DNA from: Natrialbaceae archaeon
Lineage (GTDB): Archaea; Halobacteriota; Halobacteria; Halobacteriales; Natrialbaceae
Direction of reading: 5' to 3'
NCBI GenBank assembly: GCA_003552325.1
Contig: PUKM01000184.1
Location: forward strand, 1-15,839
Length of the DNA stretch: 15,839 bases
The position numbers were made by a program, and so were the translations under genes. Shown here piece after piece: positions 12,020 to 15,839 of the stretch. The number at the start of each line of letters is the position of its first letter. Within the stretch, counting starts at the first letter, position 1. Under the pieces are notes generated by a model that was not told the origin of the DNA, did not search any database, and saw only the letters and a list, made by a program, of their open reading frames with translations.

Positions 12020-13917
12020 GTCAGGATGGCGACACCCTCGAGCGAACACACGTCCTCTGTGTGAGTGGTGATCGTCAGACGCGTGCCTTGCTCACGAGAT
12101 CCCTGGCTGAGGGTGCAGTGAGTGTTGCGATCACGACCTCGTACGCGGACGCCATCGACCGTCTCGAGTACGACGAAATCGACAGCGTCGTGGTCGACAC
12201 CGACACGATCTGGAACGCGTCCCGATTACTCGAGCGCCTCCATCACGAGTGGCCAGGAACGCCCGCGTTCGTCTATGGGGAGGAAAAACAAGCACAGAGA
12301 CTCTCCGGTGAAGCGCCGGGGCACGTCACCGTCGTTGAGGATCCGGATCGGCTACCGTCGCTGGTCGAGAGACAAGTCGAAGCCAGACCAGTTATCCCAC
12401 TCGAGACGGTCGTCAATCAGGTCAAACGCCGCCTGGCAGACGCTAGATCTGCCGGTGAAATCGAACGGGCGGTTCGCGAAGGCTTCAGTGGTGAAGGTGC
12501 GTACGCGTTCGCCTGGCTCGGCGAGTACGATCCGGGCGAACGTGAAATCATCCCCTGGGTCACAGACCGTTCCGCTGTCGACTGGCCGATTCACCGCTCG
12601 TTTTCTATCGGTGGTGGTGACCACCCCTTGCTCGAGCGAGCCCTCAAAACAGGCGACAGCCAGGTCGTTTCCCCGCTCGAGGACTGCGTCGACGATGTGC
12701 CCCTCGGTGAGACCGCACTCGAACGGGGTGTCCATACGGTCTCGGTGTCCTTGTTAGAAACCGACGAGGAGCGCTACGGTGTATTCGTCCTGTACGCACG
12801 CCACGAACTCTCCGAGAGTGAACAGACGGCCATCGCATCGGTCACTGACACCACGTCCTATGCACTCGAATCAGTCTCGATCCGTGGGCAAGTTAGTCAA
12901 CTGTCACAGTCGCTGAACCGGTACGAGCGGTTAGTCGAAGCAGCCGACGATGGGATGTACGTCGTCGACAGCGAGGGTCATTTCACAACCGTCAACGATG
13001 CGCTCCTCGAGATGACGGAATACAGTCGGGAAGGGGTCCTCGGTGAACACTACACGTTGCTGTTCGACCACGGGGCATCGAGACCGTCGATCACCGCTGT
13101 GGAGGCATCGACGACGTTCGAAACGCAACTCGAGACGAAGTCCGGCGAACGGATTCCGTGTGAAACACAGGCCGCGGCAGTGACGGACGACGTGGGGGAC
13201 GCCAACAAAACCGTGGGAGTCGTTCGCGACATCACGGACCGAAAACGTCGGGAGCGACAACTGCGAGAACAGAACGAACGACTCGACGCCTTCGCACAAA
13301 TCGTCAGTCACGACCTCAGAAATCCGCTGGGTGTTGCACAGGGGTATCTCGAATTGGCAGTCGAATCAGGCGAGCACGCACACCTCGAGCAGGTCAGCGA
13401 CGGCCTCGATCGGATGGAGACGATTATCGCCGACGTGTTGACGGTCGCTCGAGAAGGGGAGTGGGCAGGTGAACTCGAGACCGTCGACCTTCAGACCCTC
13501 GCGGAGACCGCGTGGGAGAACGTCGACGCGGCAAACGCGACGCTCGTGATCGAGGATTCCTGTCAGCTCGAAGCGGATAGATCCCCGGTGTTACGCCTCT
13601 TCGAGAACCTCTTTCGGAACGCCATCGAACACGGTCAGGTGGAGGGCGAGCCGCTGACGATTCGAGTCGGCGTGCTCAATGGATACACAGAATCTGGCCT
13701 CGGATCGGATCGGGCGGGGTTTTACGTCGCAGACGATGGTGAAGGGGTCCCACCGGGGCTCAGAGACGAGGTGTTCGACTCGGCGGTGTCCACGGGGACA
13801 GAAGGGATCGGACTCGGCTTGTGGGTCGTCCGCGAGGTCGCGCACGGACATGGCTGGTCAGTGTTGTTAACGGAGTCTGCGGATGGTGGGGCCCGGTTCG
13901 AGTTCGAACACGAGTGA
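12016..13917 (+). CDS. Histidine kinase: pseudo-receiver, GAF-like, PAS, HisKA, HATPase
   Basis: This is a soluble sensor kinase of 633 aa with no membrane segment. Residues 10-120 form a receiver-like domain, but the usual acidic pair is GD (18-19) and no conserved lysine is visible, so it is probably a pseudo-receiver, although an Asp (D61 or D63) follows strand 3. Residues 130-290 look like a GAF-type sensor module. Residues 300-408 are a PAS domain (RLVEAADDGMYVVDSEGHFT), whose ligand is unknown. HisKA follows with the H-box SHDLRNPL, phospho-acceptor H432. The ATPase has the N-box NLFRNAIEH (N535), DDGEGVPP (573-580) and GIGLGL (597-602). ATG 12016 is the first plausible start; the open frame upstream runs antisense to truD and is not protein-like. 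It converges with a HalX response regulator. Confidence 0.9.
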   Translation: MSQDGDTLERTHVLCVSGDRQTRALLTRSLAEGAVSVAITTSYADAIDRLEYDEIDSVVVDTDTIWNASRLLERLHHEWPGTPAFVYGEEKQAQRLSGEAPGHVTVVEDPDRLPSLVERQVEARPVIPLETVVNQVKRRLADARSAGEIERAVREGFSGEGAYAFAWLGEYDPGEREIIPWVTDRSAVDWPIHRSFSIGGGDHPLLERALKTGDSQVVSPLEDCVDDVPLGETALERGVHTVSVSLLETDEERYGVFVLYARHELSESEQTAIASVTDTTSYALESVSIRGQVSQLSQSLNRYERLVEAADDGMYVVDSEGHFTTVNDALLEMTEYSREGVLGEHYTLLFDHGASRPSITAVEASTTFETQLETKSGERIPCETQAAAVTDDVGDANKTVGVVRDITDRKRRERQLREQNERLDAFAQIVSHDLRNPLGVAQGYLELAVESGEHAHLEQVSDGLDRMETIIADVLTVAREGEWAGELETVDLQTLAETAWENVDAANATLVIEDSCQLEADRSPVLRLFENLFRNAIEHGQVEGEPLTIRVGVLNGYTESGLGSDRAGFYVADDGEGVPPGLRDEVFDSAVSTGTEGIGLGLWVVREVAHGHGWSVLLTESADGGARFEFEHE

Positions 13918-13921
13918 TGAC

Positions 13922-14494
13922 TCAGTTTTCACTCTGGAGGTCTTCGAAGGCACCCACAAAGTCGTCGTGAGAGGACATACTGGAGACAGAGTCGTCCACG
14001 CGCTCTCGAAGTTCGGCAACGCGCACGGTCAGTTCCTGGTACTCTTCGTGATCCTCGAGTTCTCGATCGGGTTTTTCTGACTCGAGGAGGGCTTTTTTCG
14101 AGACGAGTGAGTAGTATTCCTGGATTTCGTGTTTGTACGCAGAGCGAGTGATGACCTCCTCGACCATGTCGAGCAGTTCATCCTTCGACACCGGTTTGAC
14201 GAGATAGTCATCGAACCCCATTTCGATAATGTCGAAGTCAGGATCGACCGCGGTGACCATGACCACTCGGCAATCGTAGCCCTCTTCACGGATCTCCTGC
14301 AGGACCTCATCACCCGACAGTCCAGGCATCCGTCGATCCAGCAGGACGACCTCAACCGAGTCCGTCATTTGCTCGAGTGCTTCCTCACCGTTGTATGCGG
14401 TTGCCACTGGACGCTCGGCCCCGAGCCAGGCCGCAAAGAGATCGGCGAGGCGCGATTCGTCGTCCACGACGAGCACTTGCGGCTCGCTAGACAC
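13922..14494 (-). CDS. Response regulator with receiver and HalX domains
   Basis: This is a two-component response regulator of 190 aa. The receiver domain spans about 6-118 and has every expected residue: acidic pair D11/D12, phospho-acceptor D53 in LLDRRMPGLSG, T81 and K100 in YLVKPVS. The C-terminal region (about 120-185) is the HalX domain, a helical haloarchaeal module of unknown output with the EIQEYYSLVSKKALLESEK helix and a second coiled helix (LTVRVAELRERVDD). It has no DNA-binding domain that I recognise. GTG 14494 is preferred because the residues before it (open to 14611) are not conserved-looking and GGAGG lies 9 nt upstream. The stop lies 4 nt from the kinase stop on the other strand, so the two genes probably work as a pair. 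Confidence 0.88.
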   Translation of the reverse strand: MSSEPQVLVVDDESRLADLFAAWLGAERPVATAYNGEEALEQMTDSVEVVLLDRRMPGLSGDEVLQEIREEGYDCRVVMVTAVDPDFDIIEMGFDDYLVKPVSKDELLDMVEEVITRSAYKHEIQEYYSLVSKKALLESEKPDRELEDHEEYQELTVRVAELRERVDDSVSSMSSHDDFVGAFEDLQSEN

Positions 14495-14503
14495 TGGTGG
14501 CCC

Positions 14504-14508
14504 CCTCC
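14504..14508 (-). promoter_or_regulatory. Shine-Dalgarno site for the response regulator
   Basis: Reading the minus strand, GGAGG sits 9 nt before GTG 14494. It supports that start and a leadered mRNA, in contrast to the mostly leaderless genes of this window. Confidence 0.45.
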
Positions 14509-14555
14509 GTTTGGTCTGCGATAGTAGACACGCGTGAGATATGGAGACTCTGGGT

Positions 14556-14561
14556 GATAAA
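14556..14561 (-). promoter_or_regulatory. Probable TATA box of the response regulator gene
   Basis: Reading the minus strand, GATTTATCACC contains TTTATC, 62-67 nt before GTG 14494. Transcription would start near 14530 and leave a leader of about 35 nt that contains the GGAGG site. Confidence 0.4.
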
Positions 14562-14616
14562 TCTCGCGACCAGGTATTATTTTTCTGACATTTGTGGATG
14601 ACCGGAATCACGATTG

Positions 14617-14622
14617 TTTACA
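14617..14622 (+). promoter_or_regulatory. TATA-like box of the ATP-grasp gene
   Basis: TTTACA in GATTGTTTACACACTCC lies 23-28 nt before ATG 14645, giving a nearly leaderless transcript. It faces away from the response regulator promoter in a 150-nt divergent region. Confidence 0.5.
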
Positions 14623-14644
14623 CACTCCACTGAGAAGGACTGGT

Positions 14645-15839
14645 ATGGCTACGACATTCCACACGACAGGCGACCTCTGTCGGCACCTCGAGAAGCAATC
14701 GTTCGCACAGACACCGGCAATCGTCTGTAACGCACACATTACGGGTGCGAGCGTTGCACGAGCCCTCGCACGCAAAGGTGTACCAGTCATTGCCGTTGAT
14801 CGGAACGGGAATGGGGTGGGATCCTACACCGACGCCGTCGTTGCGGCCGGTGCGATCACGTTTCCGCTCGACGACCTGGACGAATTCCAGGCGGATTTTG
14901 AACGCATCGCTGAGGCTCTCGAGCACGACCCGGTCGCGTTCGGCTGTATGGACGAGTGGGTACACGCGCTCGCCGACACCGAACCAGCAGGTGTACAGCT
15001 CCCGTTTGCCGACCAGGACGTGATCGATGCCGTGCTCGATAAACAATCGCTGTACGGCCTCGCCGAGGAACTCGAGGTCCCGTATCCGGAAACCTACCAG
15101 CTGTCGGCTTTCGACCCCGAGACGGCGACGACGCACCTCGAGTACCCCTTTGTGATCAAACCAGCGCGCAAACGCGAGTTCGAAGAACTCGTCGGGACCA
15201 ACGTCATCGAGGTCACGAACGACGAGGAACTCGCCGCGATCGTCGACGAAGCCGAAGCCGCCGATGTCCGCATCATGGCCCAAGAGAAAGTTCCGATCGC
15301 GACGGGCGAAGACCGATCGTTCGCCTCGTACGTGAGCCCTGATGGCGAGAGTATGGGTGTAGTCGGTAACGCCCGCGTCAGGTACCCACAGTCGTACGGC
15401 ACCTCGTGTGTCGTCGATACGGTTGCCGATCCGGAGCTCGAGGCATACGCCCGTCGAATCCTCGACGCAAGTGGCTACTACGGTATCAGTGAGGCCGAGT
15501 TCGTCTACGATACTGACCGAGGGACGTACGTCCTGCTCGACGTGAATACGAGGCCGTGGAAGTGGATCTCCATGCCAGTCGAGGCCGGTGTGAACTTACC
15601 GTACGCTGCCTATGCCGATACCGTCGGTCTCGAGCGTCCGGCACCAGACCCCGATTCTGCACGGTGGGTCTACCTTCGTGATTACCTGACGCTCCTCGCG
15701 ACCGATCCGACGGCCCCCGATGTCCTCTCGAGGTCGGAGTGGTCGGCACTGGTGACCGGTGCGTTCGAATCGCAACAAGGTCTCACGACCGGAGTGTATC
15801 GTCCCTCTGACCCAGGTCCAGCCCTGCAGCTGCTCGAAA
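14645..15839 (+). CDS. ATP-grasp carboxylate-amine ligase family protein (3' truncated)
   Basis: This is a cytoplasmic enzyme that would activate a carboxylate with ATP and join it to an amine or similar nucleophile; 398 codons are present and the end is missing. The N-terminal pre-ATP-grasp domain (about 20-120) has AIVCNAHITGASVARALARK and PVIAVDRNGNGVGSYT. The ATP-grasp fold follows, with the lysine of FVIKPARK (K172), the adenine-side strand IMAQEKVP (E214), and metal ligands E285 in SEAEFV and N301 in LLDVNTRPWKW. It fits the COG3919-type predicted carboligases, whose substrates are mostly unknown. D-aspartate-type ligases and biosynthetic ATP-grasp proteins are alternatives. ATG 14645 has TTTACA 23-28 nt upstream. 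Downstream partners, which would name the pathway, lie outside the window. Confidence 0.85.
   Translation, partial: MATTFHTTGDLCRHLEKQSFAQTPAIVCNAHITGASVARALARKGVPVIAVDRNGNGVGSYTDAVVAAGAITFPLDDLDEFQADFERIAEALEHDPVAFGCMDEWVHALADTEPAGVQLPFADQDVIDAVLDKQSLYGLAEELEVPYPETYQLSAFDPETATTHLEYPFVIKPARKREFEELVGTNVIEVTNDEELAAIVDEAEAADVRIMAQEKVPIATGEDRSFASYVSPDGESMGVVGNARVRYPQSYGTSCVVDTVADPELEAYARRILDASGYYGISEAEFVYDTDRGTYVLLDVNTRPWKWISMPVEAGVNLPYAAYADTVGLERPAPDPDSARWVYLRDYLTLLATDPTAPDVLSRSEWSALVTGAFESQQGLTTGVYRPSDPGPALQLLE

Noticed and set aside
1..15839. CRISPR array, tRNA, rRNA, transposase, toxin-antitoxin or defence genes
   Set aside because: I looked on both strands and saw no repeat-spacer pattern, cloverleaf, DDE-type or recombinase motif, or other defence-type protein.

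Overview
The window is chromosomal DNA from a halophilic archaeon (class Halobacteria). The evidence is GC-rich DNA, very acidic proteins rich in Asp, Glu and Thr, archaeal-type TATA boxes about 25-30 nt before start codons with almost no leader, near-absence of the tetramer CTAG, and archaea-specific genes (Pcc1, prefoldin beta, eL43, RpoP, DUF3194, DUF2103, HalX and HalOD1 domains, and a fused ADP-forming acetyl-CoA synthetase). I cannot fix the genus. A member of the Natrialbales is a guess.

Layout, left to right. (1) 1-2164, plus strand: the end of a metal-binding lipoprotein gene, then the ATPase and permease of a ZnuABC-type Zn/Mn uptake transporter, tightly coupled. (2) 2282-5493, plus strand: a fused alpha-beta ADP-forming acetate-CoA ligase overlapping, by ATGA, a gene for an orphan BioD-like/DRTGG protein related to the regulatory half of phosphotransacetylase. 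A hairpin terminator follows, and its T-tract doubles as the TATA box of the next gene. (3) 5546-6823, plus strand: an EamA/DMT-type transporter and a small standalone HalOD1 protein. (4) 6824-7281: about 460 nt with no convincing gene. (5) 7282-11800, minus strand: an information-processing cluster, read right to left as truD, DUF2103 Zn-ribbon protein, eL43, rpoP, pcc1 (KEOPS), a four-helix membrane protein of unknown function, prefoldin beta and DUF3194. Internal promoters precede DUF2103, eL43 and prefoldin beta. (6) 12016-14494: a multidomain histidine kinase (plus) and a receiver-HalX response regulator (minus), converging tail to tail with a 4-nt gap. (7) 14645-end, plus strand: an ATP-grasp carboxylate-amine ligase cut by the window edge and divergent from the response regulator.

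Most notable observations: the eL43 gene has lost all four zinc-ribbon cysteines while its Zn-ribbon neighbours kept theirs; a 21-nt-arm imperfect inverted repeat lies just after truD; an 8-bp perfect hairpin lies between eL43 and rpoP; an uncharacterised membrane protein sits inside the rpoP-pcc1-prefoldin cluster; a 25-codon upstream ORF overlaps the kinase start by ATGA; and all three CTAG tetramers of the window fall in the two-component region. I see no CRISPR array, tRNA, rRNA, insertion sequence or defence system. Most of the window looks like ordinary core genome, so no wholly new system is claimed.
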